From the NCBI RefSeq assembly GCF_950023065.1, contig NC_088677.1, forward strand, positions 59,111,469 to 59,175,468: a stretch of DNA of 64,000 bases, given 5' to 3'. This document shows, in pieces, positions 19,358 to 29,780 of the stretch. Below the pieces are notes generated by a model. It worked only from the letters and a program-made list of their open reading frames with translations, did not search any database and was not told the origin of the DNA. Position numbers and translations under genes: made by a program. Every line of letters starts with the position of its first letter. Positions within the stretch are counted from its first letter, which is position 1. Source of the DNA: Planococcus citri (Eukaryota; Arthropoda; Insecta; Hemiptera; Pseudococcidae).

Positions 19358-20650
19358 TTGATGACCGCCCCCTCCACCAATTTGAATGGAAATTTACCAT
19401 TATTTGCAGAGGACTTTCTACAGAATAGAACTTTCAAAGTCAGGTTGAATGGTTATCTGTCTACCAGCCATGTTCAAGAAATAGGTACTCCACAAGGTGC
19501 TGTCATAAGCCCTCCTCTGTTCCTGGCAACATTATTTGATATACAAGCTCAAATCAAAAAACCAGTATGCTACTCCCTCTTTGCTGATGACCTAGCCATG
19601 TATATTCGGAGCTCATCTCTAGCCTACATCGAAAAAATTCTTCAAAAAACCATAAATGAGCTTGAAAAGTGGGCCAGTAGTAAAGGTTTGCAATTTTCTC
19701 CAGATAAAACAAAGCTGATAAATTTCCATCGGAAGCAGAATTCTCCTCCTCCCATCAACATCACGGTATATGGTCAACAAATTCAAAATGTAACTACTCA
19801 CAAGTTTCTTGGGCTGCACTTCGATCAACAGTTGACCTGGAAAATCCACCTTCAGCATACAAAGAAAAAAAGCACAATCTCATTGAATTTACTTAAAAAA
19901 ATCAGTGGCACAAAGTGGGGAGCTGATCGAAAATCCATGCTACGTATTTATTCAAGTCATGTGCAATCTATCTTCGATTATGGAGCAATAATATACAGCA
20001 CTGCTTCAAAGACTGATCTGAATAAACTGAACTCAGTGCAAAATCAAGCACTTCGACTCTGCTCTGGAGCTTTTTGTACCAGTCCAATAACTAAACTTTT
20101 TGAGGAGACTGGAATACTTCCATTATCACAAAGGAGAGATCAGCTTATGTTAAAGTGGTACCTGAAAGTGAAAAATTCTCCTAAACACCCAAATTTTTAC
20201 AAAATGTTTCACTCTCCACTGGAAGAAAAGTACACTACTTATCGCCCCATTGGCTGTCGTTGCAGAGATCTTCTTGCTAGTTTATCCATAGATCATGATG
20301 ACACAAATGCCATAAAATATCAAGTGCAGAAAATGAAGCTATGTTCTAACGTAAAAACTACAACATACAGAAAAAGTAGGAGAGAAGAAGTAGTACTAAC
20401 TAGATTACGAATTGGACATTCTGCCTACACCCACTCTCCACTTTTCAAAGATAAGAAACTAGAACAATGTGACCCTTGTGGAGTGCCAATCACCATCATG
20501 CACTTGATAAATTGCTGTTCCAAATATGAGGAAGATAGAGAGCAGATTTTAAGGGGGCTTACTTATGAAGACATTCATACAGATGATGAAGATATTTGTC
20601 AAAAATTTTTCACCTTCTTAAGACATATTGAAATTTATGACCTTATTTAA
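19358..20650 (+). CDS. Non-LTR retrotransposon reverse transcriptase, 5'-truncated (Jockey/CR1-like)
   Basis: 430 open codons from the second half of an ORF2 protein. Visible are GTPQGAVISPPLF (residues 43-55), the catalytic FADD (75-78, the Y/FxDD box) and LQFSPDKTKLINF (111-123). Next come the thumb-like KFLGLHFDQQLTW (149-161), LTRLRIGHS (347-355) and a C-terminal CxxC...H...C knuckle (C371, C374, H382, C386). The endonuclease, fingers and first catalytic Asp motif are missing, so this is a classic 5'-truncated insertion that cannot make an active enzyme. The start codon is only the first available one; the homologous part begins around residue 10. The body has no frameshift or stop, which suggests a fairly recent insertion. 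No RNase H domain is visible, favouring Jockey/CR1-type clades over I. Confidence 0.9.
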   Translation: MMTAPSTNLNGNLPLFAEDFLQNRTFKVRLNGYLSTSHVQEIGTPQGAVISPPLFLATLFDIQAQIKKPVCYSLFADDLAMYIRSSSLAYIEKILQKTINELEKWASSKGLQFSPDKTKLINFHRKQNSPPPINITVYGQQIQNVTTHKFLGLHFDQQLTWKIHLQHTKKKSTISLNLLKKISGTKWGADRKSMLRIYSSHVQSIFDYGAIIYSTASKTDLNKLNSVQNQALRLCSGAFCTSPITKLFEETGILPLSQRRDQLMLKWYLKVKNSPKHPNFYKMFHSPLEEKYTTYRPIGCRCRDLLASLSIDHDDTNAIKYQVQKMKLCSNVKTTTYRKSRREEVVLTRLRIGHSAYTHSPLFKDKKLEQCDPCGVPITIMHLINCCSKYEEDREQILRGLTYEDIHTDDEDICQKFFTFLRHIEIYDLI

Positions 20651-20936
20651 TGAAACTTTATTTATTCATTTATTTATTTATCTATTTATTATTTTCAATG
20701 TTATTGGTTTGTGAATTGTTCTTCTTTTTACTTTTGTTATCTTTTTCATTTATTATTTGTTTATTCGCCTACTTATTTAATTGGTATCTGATTGTCTATT
20801 GGTGGTTTATACATTTTGCTCTTTTGAGCCACTATATTATTATTATATGTAAAAAAATTTTGTGAACAAACTGTGGACGCTAAAAGGCCTAGATTCTAAG
20901 GCGTCCTTAAATAAAGATTTATTCAATTCAATAAAA
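19370..20936 (+). mobile_element. 5'-truncated LINE insertion including 3' UTR
   Basis: It covers the reverse-transcriptase fragment plus about 285 bp of AT-rich 3' UTR. Near the end is a short stem-loop, GGACGC at 20875-20880 pairing with GCGTCC at 20901-20906. AATAAA signals follow at 20910-20915 and 20930-20935, and the element seems to end in an ATTCA/AATAAAA tail. The exact 5' junction and target-site duplication were not resolved. It is antisense to the roughest-like exon about 1.6 kb away. Confidence 0.8.
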
Positions 20937-22498
20937 CCTGTAATTTTCACGTTTTTCAATAATTTCAAAAAAAATTGTGTACCTAAGTACAGATTTTCAA
21001 CAAAATATCATCCGTTGCCTTATTAGGAAAAGATCGAAACTACAATTTTTATAAAAAATGAGATAGTGATATCGTTGGAAAGGGAATTTTGTCCTCTACA
21101 TGATGCAACACTTGAAATTGAATTTCGATGTTTTTTGTTCTCATAATAGCCGAAAACAAATGGTTCTAAATACACGTTTTCAAAAACCGTACAGTGAAAA
21201 GGTTCTAAATGATATTGTTTCTCAGATTGAACCTATTTCTTTTGATTTTTGTAATTTGTAGGTAAGAAAGGTCATTATAAACACATAATGTCACTGATAA
21301 ATTGCAGAAAATCAACCTCATCACCTTAAGGACATTTTTTGTATGTAATCTTATGGACTTTTAATGAAAAAAGCTTGACTTAAGGTGAAAGTTGCTTGGT
21401 TAAATTTTACTTTTTTCAGTTCGGAGTTCCTCAAATAAAAAAAATGAAAAATCAGTGCTACCAGGATGTTTATTTCGAAAATTAGCAGGAAAATGATTGC
21501 AATGACCAAACGTTCTCTTTTACCTCATCTAAAACTATCAAGTGTACTTGACAGAATGCTCTTTAAAAATTGAAATGCGTTTGCTGACAAATCAACTTCC
21601 TTGTAATTATGAACTTTTCCTAATAAGCCAATAAAAGAAGATGGAGGAAGTTCAAAATAAAAAATGTGATTAATCTGAACTTTCATTAAAAATTCAAGAA
21701 GTAAAAATAATTTCTATTCAAGTTGAAAAACTGCCGAGACTTTGCTAAATTGATAGGTAAATTTTATTCATCATTTTCTAGGTTTTTTTGATTTTTTTTT
21801 TTTTTTTTGAAAATGTGTGACTTATGACTTGCATCACTTGCTTAACACCCTGCAGGAACTTCCAGCATGATTTTCGATCTAGTTGGAGCTTATTCTCGCC
21901 CAGTTCAACAAGTTTATCCTCATCTGGATCGATTTCGAGGCAAGCTCCTCAAGTGTATTTTTTTCACCAACACTTTCCAATGATCTGTATTTTTCAGATT
22001 GTAATAACAATATGGTTTAAAAAACATACTCGAGATGAACTCATCAACAAATTTGAGAATAAGTCCCACTCGATTTTCAGCAGTTTAAAATAATTTTTAT
22101 GCCTTATGAAGAAATTTAAAAATTCTGGAGAAATCCAAGATCGCGCTGGAGGCTCCAGAATGGCTGGAAATTGGCGAAATTCGGATCCAGTGGATTGATA
22201 TTGTTGATATAAGTTTTCAAGACTAATTTTAATAATTTTTACAGCATAAATGGTTTTTTTTTCAAATTAACATTTGTCAAAAATCAAAAAATCAATTTGG
22301 GCAGCTGAAATGTTGGTTTTGTATGGTTCAGATCACACTTTTTAGGTCCTGTTTAAATTGGAGAGAGAGGAGGACACCTCAAAAGTTCCCATGTTAGATG
22401 TGCACTAATTTTTAAAATCTTACTTTACTAACAATTTTTTTCATCAGATGACGAAACTCTTACCCACCACTCTTTCTAATAATAAATGCATAAAAAAA
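20937..22498. other. Non-coding, with fragments of dispersed repeats
   Basis: AT-rich DNA downstream of the LINE. A 14-bp inverted pair, CTTATTAGGAAAAG near 21018 and CTTTTCCTAATAAG near 21615, may bound a small element of about 620 bp, but the arms are not otherwise convincing. At about 22120-22330 there is a copy of the dispersed family marked by GCTGGAGGCTCCAG. No exon was recognised, including no second exon of the gene at 22.5 kb. Confidence 0.4.
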
Positions 22499-22506
22499 TT
22501 ACTCAC

Positions 22507-22759
22507 CTTCTTCATCCGATCCAATCATCGCGTATCTGCCATATTCGGATAGATTTCGATGACTTCCCAGAGCAAAGTCATCCTTGGTCCATTGCAGAAA
22601 TCCAGATTTATTGATTACTCTGCATGGTAACGTGACCGTTGATCCGACGACGGCAGTTTGATCTTGCGGCTCTATAGCAAATTTTTGTTCTCTGGCGCTG
22701 CAAATTCCAATGTATATGCCCAGCCACAAATACCAACGAATTATTTCCATCTTGATTTT
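22507..22759 (-). CDS. rst/kirre-like: Roughest/kirre-type IRM adhesion receptor, first coding exon
   Basis: This is a 253-bp exon on the minus strand. It is preceded by a good acceptor (TTTTTTTTGTTAATTTTTGCAG, ending at 22760) and followed by the consensus donor GTGAGT (22501-22506). ATG at 22748-22750 gives 81 codons plus one base (phase 1). Residues 1-19 form a signal peptide (hydrophobic WYLWLGIYIGICSA). The first Ig domain then follows, with C43 of the disulphide and the core Trp in LQWTKDDFALG. The phrases FAIEPQDQTAVVGS and GSDEEG are characteristic of Drosophila roughest and kin-of-irre, which are cell-surface adhesion proteins of nephrocytes, muscle founder cells and the eye. An acceptor upstream of the ATG implies at least one 5' untranslated exon to the right. 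The remaining Ig exons were not found to the left, so introns must be large. Paralogue assignment is not possible from one exon. Confidence 0.85.
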
Positions 22760-23948
22760 CTGCAAAAATTAACAAAAAAAACACACAACCATGTAAATAC
22801 GTAGAATATAAAAAAATACAATTTACAAAACACATCATTTTCCTCTTTTTTTTTTTAAAGAGAATTATTAGACCCTTGCTTAATCATCTATGTATTTAGG
22901 TTTAGAATTTCCAAAAATAACTTCGAATGAATATCTAGATAATTCGATCAAGCTGTTCGGTTTCGTATTTAAATGAGAGCAGGGTATTACGTCGAATATT
23001 AGAATTGTGGGTTTTCATGATATTTTTTTCATCTCGGTTGTCGCGATAAAAATAAATTTGGAAAAAATAGGCACATCTTATACCTACAGAACGATAAAAA
23101 GTCCGAGAAAGAAAAAAATAATAATCATAAAGGTAAACTGTGTATTACGAGTTCGTACAGCAACGAAGTGGATAGCGCGTGTTATACCTTCGTAATAAAG
23201 GCATGCAAAAGAATAAATTTATTTATACTTTAAATGAAAAGAAAAGATGTTAACCGTTAACGTATACGAATTAAATTCCTTTTCCGGACTGTAAGTTTCG
23301 TAGTTGGGCGAGATGGACTAAAAAAAAAAATGACTACCAGAGAGATAGTGTATGTGAGGCGCAAAAACACAGAAAAATATAAAATTACCACGGTTAATTC
23401 GCTCTGAATGGAGTTTTTACTGCTTCAGTGTCATTTTTAGCCAAGACGGGCGGAGGCGGAGCGGGGCAAAATGGGGTGTTTTTTTTTGCGTATACGCAGC
23501 GTATTTTCAGGTTGGTTTTTACAAGCCATTTGTATAGGAGCTTTGTATTTTAACTGGCACTGGCGATGGCGTCGGCAACGTCGAGTTAGCCTTCGTTTCT
23601 AATGATAAAGTTTTATTTGGAAAAATGCGTGTCGTATTAAAAATTACAACTCGGGTAAGCTTTTTCTGTCTTTTTTTTCATTTTATTTTACCCCATTTGA
23701 CGAGCTGTATATCGTAGTAAGGCGGACTTTAGTAAATTAACATCCGGATTAAATGGCATACTAACGTATAACCAGAGTAAGGGAGTAACAAGGTGTTGCG
23801 GATACGAAAGGGCATCGTACTCGAGACCGGAGCAGGGTGGATAAAAAGACACCAACCGCATACGATGTAGTACTACTTCGTACAACAATGGTATAAATTG
23901 TCGAAATTTATGTAAACTTATTCGACTGCTGCGGTGGTTTTTCAACTA
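22760..23948. other. Likely intron or 5' region of the roughest-like gene; nothing recognised
   Basis: No repeat or exon was identified. A short CpG- and GC-richer patch lies at about 23440-23590. The upstream non-coding exon of the minus-strand gene must lie here or further right but could not be located. Confidence 0.3.
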
Positions 23949-24331
23949 ATGCCGGTTCCAGACTATGCGCGAATCACTACGAAAAAAACATGATTCGCGA
24001 ATATATCGCGAACTGCGAATAGTGTGTAGATCACATTTCGCACCTGTTCGTGGTGATTCGCAATCATCACGAATCAGTTTTTTCACGTTTCGCGTTTCGC
24101 GACCGATCTCTCGACCGGGCGGTTTTTAGACGAATCGTCAAAGGGATTCGCGATTCGTTGACGAATTTTCAAGTTCGTTCTTGTCAAATGTACATATATT
24201 GACGAAATACGAATAGTGTGTAGAGTGCAAATTCGAGGTGTTTCGTATTTCATCATTTTTATCGCGAATCCTTCACGAATCTCAAAATGCGAACCACGAA
24301 ACGCGAACCGCGCATAGTCTGGAACCGGCAT
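23949..24331. mobile_element. MITE-like element with 23-bp terminal inverted repeats
   Basis: ATGCCGGTTCCAGACTATGC begins at 23949 and its reverse complement GCATAGTCTGGAACCGGCAT ends at 24331, giving a 383-bp element. Inside, GCGAATAGTGTGTAGA near 24015 recurs as ACGAATAGTGTGTAGA near 24207, and the interior is full of CGCGAA/TTCGCG words. No clear target-site duplication was seen and there is no coding capacity. The 137-codon minus-strand frame crossing it is incidental. The superfamily is not assigned. Confidence 0.75.
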
Positions 24332-25539
24332 ACAACGTAAGTACGGCGAAACAAGAAACCAAAAGAGATGATCGAAGTTGGGTGGAAATTTCGAAACTCG
24401 CACAGTTACCAAGGCGCCCTCGAGAAGCCTGAAAACAAAACCTGCCGAATTATATTTAAAACGCGAAACATAACCGAATGGCCGAAGGCGTTGCAAGAGC
24501 TTCTTTGTATGTTGTTTACAGCCGTAACTAATTTTATTTCAAGGGGAAAGAAAGACTCATTTGCAGAATAGCATTACGTAGGTTACGTACCTCTATCTAG
24601 AGCTACGTAGTACGTACCTTACCTACTATACAATCTACGAACTTTACGAAGGGCACACGCCAGTTAAGAAGGGTCAAATTGATGATGATGATGTAGCCCC
24701 TTAATTTTTTTTTCTCTCCTTTAAACGACTTTAATGAAATCGTTGTTATAAAGTCTCTCAACGTACTACACGATTTCACTTTTTACATTTTAGACTACCG
24801 TGTTCCACTTCCCTCCATCTCCTTCTCAAGCCTGTTAGGCGTCCTTCGTTCGGGCATGTTTTTTTTTCTTTAATACTTAAGGTTTATATAAATCGTTCTT
24901 CTTCGAGTAATTTTTTTACTAGAGCGTCTGCATACAGCTTCTTTACCTACTTTTATATCCTAAAATATTCTCCATTACTGAAAATATTAAAAAAATTTAA
25001 ATTGCTTTGTTTTTTTCCCCTCTAAACGATTGTTTACTCGGATTTTTATTTTTTATTCATTTTTTTAAACCCCCCTTCATTTCATCGAATGGAGCTGAAA
25101 CGTTATACAGGATGTCCGAACAACAAGAGACCAAACTGAAAATTGGGGTAGGAACGAGTAAATTTGTTCAGAACATACATCTCCAAAAATTATCAGTGCT
25201 CAAAAATGATGAGAAAAATCACAAAACGTTTGCGTATTCACCAAGTTCAGACAATAAGTCTTGAAATTCCAGTCGTAGGAAAAGAGTCACAGAAACAAGA
25301 TTTTTTTTGTTTTCGAAAAATTAGGTAAAAAGTTATACAGGAGGACTTTGATCGTTTTTAGATGCAATCCACTGTCGTGGTCAAAAATGAATTTTAACTT
25401 CGAATTTTCAAAAACTTAATTAGCCCCTCGCAATTTCAAACGTAGACACCTTCATTAACATTTTTTCCCTGGTGGATTTTTAGTGAATTATTACCGCAAG
25501 CAATTGGGTAAATTACTGACATGAAGTCATCATTAGCAA
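24332..25539. other. Mostly unrecognised; one isolated TATACAGG end
   Basis: No gene was seen. At 25104-25117, TATACAGGATGTCC matches the terminal repeat of the element at 40866-41099. The following 50 bp resemble the reverse complement of the end at 63668 (shared ACTGAAAATT.GGGT), so this is a fragment of that family. Confidence 0.4.
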
Positions 25540-26690
25540 GTAAATTAGTGGTAATTTTCGGAATATGCTCAGTAATTCTGGTAAACTGCTGGTAATTTTT
25601 AGTAAATTACTGGATATAGCAATTTGAAGGAATTCTTGGCGAGTCTCAACTTCTCAAGTTTATTTCCTGTGAATTACTTAGAAAAATCAATAGTAACATT
25701 TTGGAAATTTACTGGTAGTTTTTGATAAATTACTAGTAATATTTGGTAAATTACTGGTAATTCTTGGTCAACTGCTGGTAATTTTAGGTAAATTACAGGA
25801 TTTTTTTTAAACCGAAAATTTTCAAAAACTTCTCGAGTAGTTTACCTACGGTAAATTACTGGTAATTCTTGCTATTACCAGTAACTTTTGGTAAATAACC
25901 GGTAATTTACTGTACATTTCTGGTAATTATCGTTATTACCGGTTATTCTTGATGAATTACTGGAAATTTTCAAGGAATTAACATCAAGTAATTTTTTGTA
26001 AATTACTCTCGTAAATTACTGGTTATTTTATGGCAATCTATATACTTAGGTACCTACTCTTTATTAAATTGCTGAATATAATAAATCACTGGTAATTCTT
26101 GGTAAATTACCGGCGATTTTTTAAAATGTAAATTACCAGAAATTCTTCAAGTAATAGGTAATCTTTGGTAAATTTCTTCGACAAATCACAACTGATTCCC
26201 GCTAAACTTGGTACTGGTGATTTTGCTGAGTTACGGGTAATTTTTGGTAAATTACCTGTATTTTATGATAAATTACTCTTATTTTCTGGTAAATTACTGT
26301 TGATTTTTGGTAAGCTACTGGTAATTTCTGATAATTATTGGTAACTTACAGGTAATTTTTGATAAGTACTGGTAAATTACAAGTAATTTCTGGTAATTAC
26401 TGGTAAATTACAGGTAATGTTTGGTAATTATTGGTAAATTACAGGTAATTTTTGGTAATTACTGGTAAATTACAGATAATTTTTGGTAATTACTGGTAAA
26501 TACCAGGTAATGTTTGGTAATTTTTGGTAAATTACAGGTAACTTCAAGTAATTACTGGTAAATACTGGTAAATTACAGGTAATTTTTGGTAAATACTGGT
26601 AAATTACAGGTAATTTTTGGTAAATACTGGTAAATTACAGATAATTTTTGGTAAATTTTTGGTTAATTACTGGTAATTCTTGATTTTAAA
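25540..26690. repeat. AT-rich minisatellite of TGGTAAATTAC / GGTAATTTTT units
   Basis: About 1.15 kb of nearly continuous short units such as TTACTGGTAATTTTTGGTAA. It is tightest between 26330 and 26660, where ACTGGTAAATTACAGGTAAT and GGTAATTTTTGGTAAATACT alternate about every 20-33 bp. The left third is more degenerate. The unit is close to its own reverse complement (GGTAAATTACC-like), so the array can form many small hairpins. There are no coding frames. Confidence 0.88.
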
Positions 26691-26734
26691 AAGGATGGGG
26701 AAGGAATTTTGACTGAAGTTCAACATAACAAAAC

Positions 26735-27000
26735 GATGTCATGTGACACATCGTATGTTAGGTTTCTGTGGGTACTGAGTTCGAATATCTACTCAGTTTT
26801 TCAATCCAACCCTTCCAACACTTACCACAAGTACCCCAGTTTGGTTCAACGATGGATAAAATTTATAATTTTGAGTGACATATTGTTTGTTAGGTTTTAG
26901 GGCGAGCTGAGCTTGAATATCAAGCTAGTTTTTCGATCTGACCCTCCCAATTTTATCACAGACCCCCTATCTTTGATTAAAAAAATTGTGAATAAAATAA
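26735..27000. repeat. Two-copy diverged tandem repeat of about 132 bp
   Basis: GTGACACATCGTATGTTAGG at 26743 and GTGACATATTGTTTGTTAGG at 26875 start two related units. Both contain TTCGAATATC/CTTGAATATC, CAGTTTTTC/TAGTTTTTC, CCAACCCTTCC/TGACCCTCCC and a CCCC-rich end. Similarity is about two thirds by eye. Confidence 0.6.
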
Positions 27001-28770
27001 TTATAACGATATTATAACATGTAGTGTAACCAGAAAACCCCTTCCCCTTCGTAGAAACGCTCAAATTAAACCTAATATCGTAAAGGATGTCGCTCGTCGT
27101 GATGCTTTATAGAAAGACCAACGTTACTGGCACAGTCATCCACCATGATTCGTCGACACGTGAAAAAAAATGCATATAAATTTTTCTCGGCCCCATTTAA
27201 ACGGAAAATTTACGCAATGCCGAACTTTCATCTTGCAGGTTGTTAAGAAATACAACTACGAGGAGCAAAAGTTTGCAGAAAGTTTTCTTTCATTTGCGTG
27301 GCGCGGTGTGGCATGGCATGGCATAGCACCCGTTTATGAAATGTTCCTGGAGTCCTTTTCCTTATACTTATTCCAACTCACTTCGCCTTAGATATACTCG
27401 TATAAGAAAGAATAAGCGAGAAGAAACGCAGTCAGCCAGCCTTCCAGTAAAAGAAGAAGAAGAAAAGACGAAAACGAGGAGTTAGTAGGCAAGTAGGCAT
27501 GAATAGAAAGGTGAAAAACGTGCAACTTCTTTTAATAATATTTTCGCGAGTGAAAAATGTACCTACTCGTAATGTTACCAAAAAAGGTAAGTATAAAAAA
27601 TAATAAGACTGGAGTCAGATTAACTCTGTTGTGATAAAATGATTACACAAAAGAGAAAAATTCTCAAATGTTTCTTAATTTTTCTGAGAGAGAATGTGTG
27701 TGTGTTTTTTTCTCGAGATGAACTCGACCATCGCATTGATGTTTTAATAGGAAAAAAATAATAATTAGGTATCAACTTAGAACACGACGGGCGTTCCCAT
27801 ATGATAATCAATGCTAATTAGAATTTTCGATTCGATTTAAAATTATTTGCATATCATCAATTGGCAGAACATTTTGCATTCATTTAAATTGGAATGTATT
27901 TCGGCATCGTTTGCCATTTGCCATTTTCAACGAGTCAGACAGGTATATTCGTTTTACAATGTACAATACGTAAAATATTAGTCTTCCTGATTACTCCGGT
28001 ACTTAATAAAATAGGTAATTTAAAACCTAATTAGAAATTACGCTGACGTTCTAATCCGAGGAAATTTTCCCCTCAGGCCAACCTGTTGCTCGGCGAAAAT
28101 ACGTTCGACTGATTAATACAGGTAGGTAAAAAGAAGGAAGGAAGAAAAAAAAACCAATACGCGTACAGCAACGAAGACGACGCGACGCAGCGAAGGGAAG
28201 AATTACGAGCTTTATACCAGGCTCGCAGAGGGGTAAAGATGGGATTGTATTTATAGAACGTGGCGGTTTTCAAACAAATATTGAAACGATTCGCTCTCGA
28301 ATTTCAAATTAAATTCGGTTTCACGTAATAATGCAGTAGCCTGAAGAAATTCACAAGCTTGTGTATTTGGCGATGAGTAATCGAACGGAAACTTAAGCTT
28401 GGAATTATGATTGGGCCCGAGGAGACATAGACGCAGCGCCAACTGCGTATATTATATACCGAGCCAGGCAAACAAAACACGTCGAATTTTTTTCTCCCCT
28501 GAATCGAATTCGAAACACGATTTCATCAGCGGCGGCGAGAAAACGAGAATGAAATTCGAAACACAACAGGTGTGCCAAGGTGACGAGAAAAATACATATT
28601 TGTTTTACGAAGCCGGAGTGTACTAATTAAATTGACTTTAGGATTATTCGTGACGTTTTCGTAATATTTTATAGGGTTCGAGAACTGGTTACTAGGGACC
28701 TTCACTCATACGTCGAATTTCGAACCATTTAACCAAAAAAAATGTCCAAATTGGAGCTAAAAAATTAAGA
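27001..28770. other. No recognisable gene
   Basis: Ordinary-looking non-coding sequence of mixed composition. The GCATGGCATGGCAT motif near 27310 and a poly-A tract near 28772-28799 are the only notable features. Short frames on both strands show no domains. Confidence 0.3.
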
Positions 28771-28799
28771 GGCTGCAAAAAAAAAAAAAAAAAAAAAAA

Positions 28800-29780
28800 T
28801 TGAGCCAAATCAGTTGAAAAAACTCGTAGTCGGGGAGCTCACTTAAGGATCTATTGCACCCTCCCCCCGTCGATGCTCCGGGACAACTTTTTTCTTAAAG
28901 GTGTAGTCCTAAGGAACATTTCTAGCCCTTGTACTCAAAAAAACAGTGGCCCTACTTACAAAATGGCGGCCATTTTGATTGACAGGTTAGCCAAAATCGC
29001 AGATTTTGCGTTCCAATATAGGAATTGCACAAAAATTTTTAAACATGTACAGAGGTAAATTGAAATATCAAGCAAAAATTTATCACCTGTCAAAATTGCA
29101 AGTGCTAAAGTGCGTTTTTCGATTTTTGGTAAATTTTTGAAAATCAAATTTAGGCCAAAAATGAGGGGAAAATCAAAATTTTACCAAATTGATCAAGAAA
29201 GCTGAAATTTGGGATATACCCTATTTTTGACCTGCCAAATCGATTGGAAACGGTTTCAAACCGTTTTGAGCAGTTTTGAAGTCTCCAGAATATTTTTGAA
29301 AATCGAAATTCCCACAAAATTCCATCAAAATGGTAGTTGGAAACCTGAAATTTATTCTGCAAACTAATTTCAATGCACTACGAATTACTGCAGGTAAATT
29401 TAAAATCGTTTTGGAGCCTCCAGCGACTTTTTGAAAATTACTGGAGCCTCCAGCAGATTTCTGAAACTTTCAATTTTTACAAAATTTCATCAAATGGCGA
29501 TGGAAAGCTGATATTTACTCTACACTCCAATTTTAACACTCTCTGAAGACGACTTCAGCTGGGTTCCAGTCATTTAGGAGCCTCCAGCGACTATTTGAAA
29601 ATTACTGGAGCCTCCAGTAGATTTTTGAAACTTGAAATTCCCGCAACATGTTACCAAATGGAGTTGGCAATCTGAAATTTACTTCGCAAACTAATTTTAA
29701 TACGATATGAAGTCGACTACATGGTGGTTTCAAATGGTTTTAAAAAATACGAGGCTGCAAAAAAAATTGAGAAAATTCGC
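28800..29780 (+). repeat. Dispersed GGAGCCTCCAG repeat family, copy at 29 kb
   Basis: Contains ATCAAAATTTTACCAAATTGA (29172-29192) and the palindromic word TGGAGCCTCCAG near 29415, 29444, 29577 and 29605. TGAAATTTACT phrases separate them every 130-160 bp. The same vocabulary appears at 42.1-43.5 kb, 46.6-47.6 kb and 22.1 kb in both orientations. It has no coding capacity, and its outer limits are approximate. Confidence 0.6.

Noticed and set aside
20650..20865. 71-codon hydrophobic frame directly after the LINE stop
   Set aside because: It is AT-rich 3' UTR; the many Phe/Leu/Ile codons come from TTT/TTA repeats.
21013..21634. Small element bounded by CTTATTAGGAAAAG and its complement
   Set aside because: Only about 20 bp of inverted similarity, no duplication of the target and no second copy in the window.
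24083..24496. 137-codon minus-strand frame
   Set aside because: It crosses the right boundary of the MITE-like element, so it is a chance frame.
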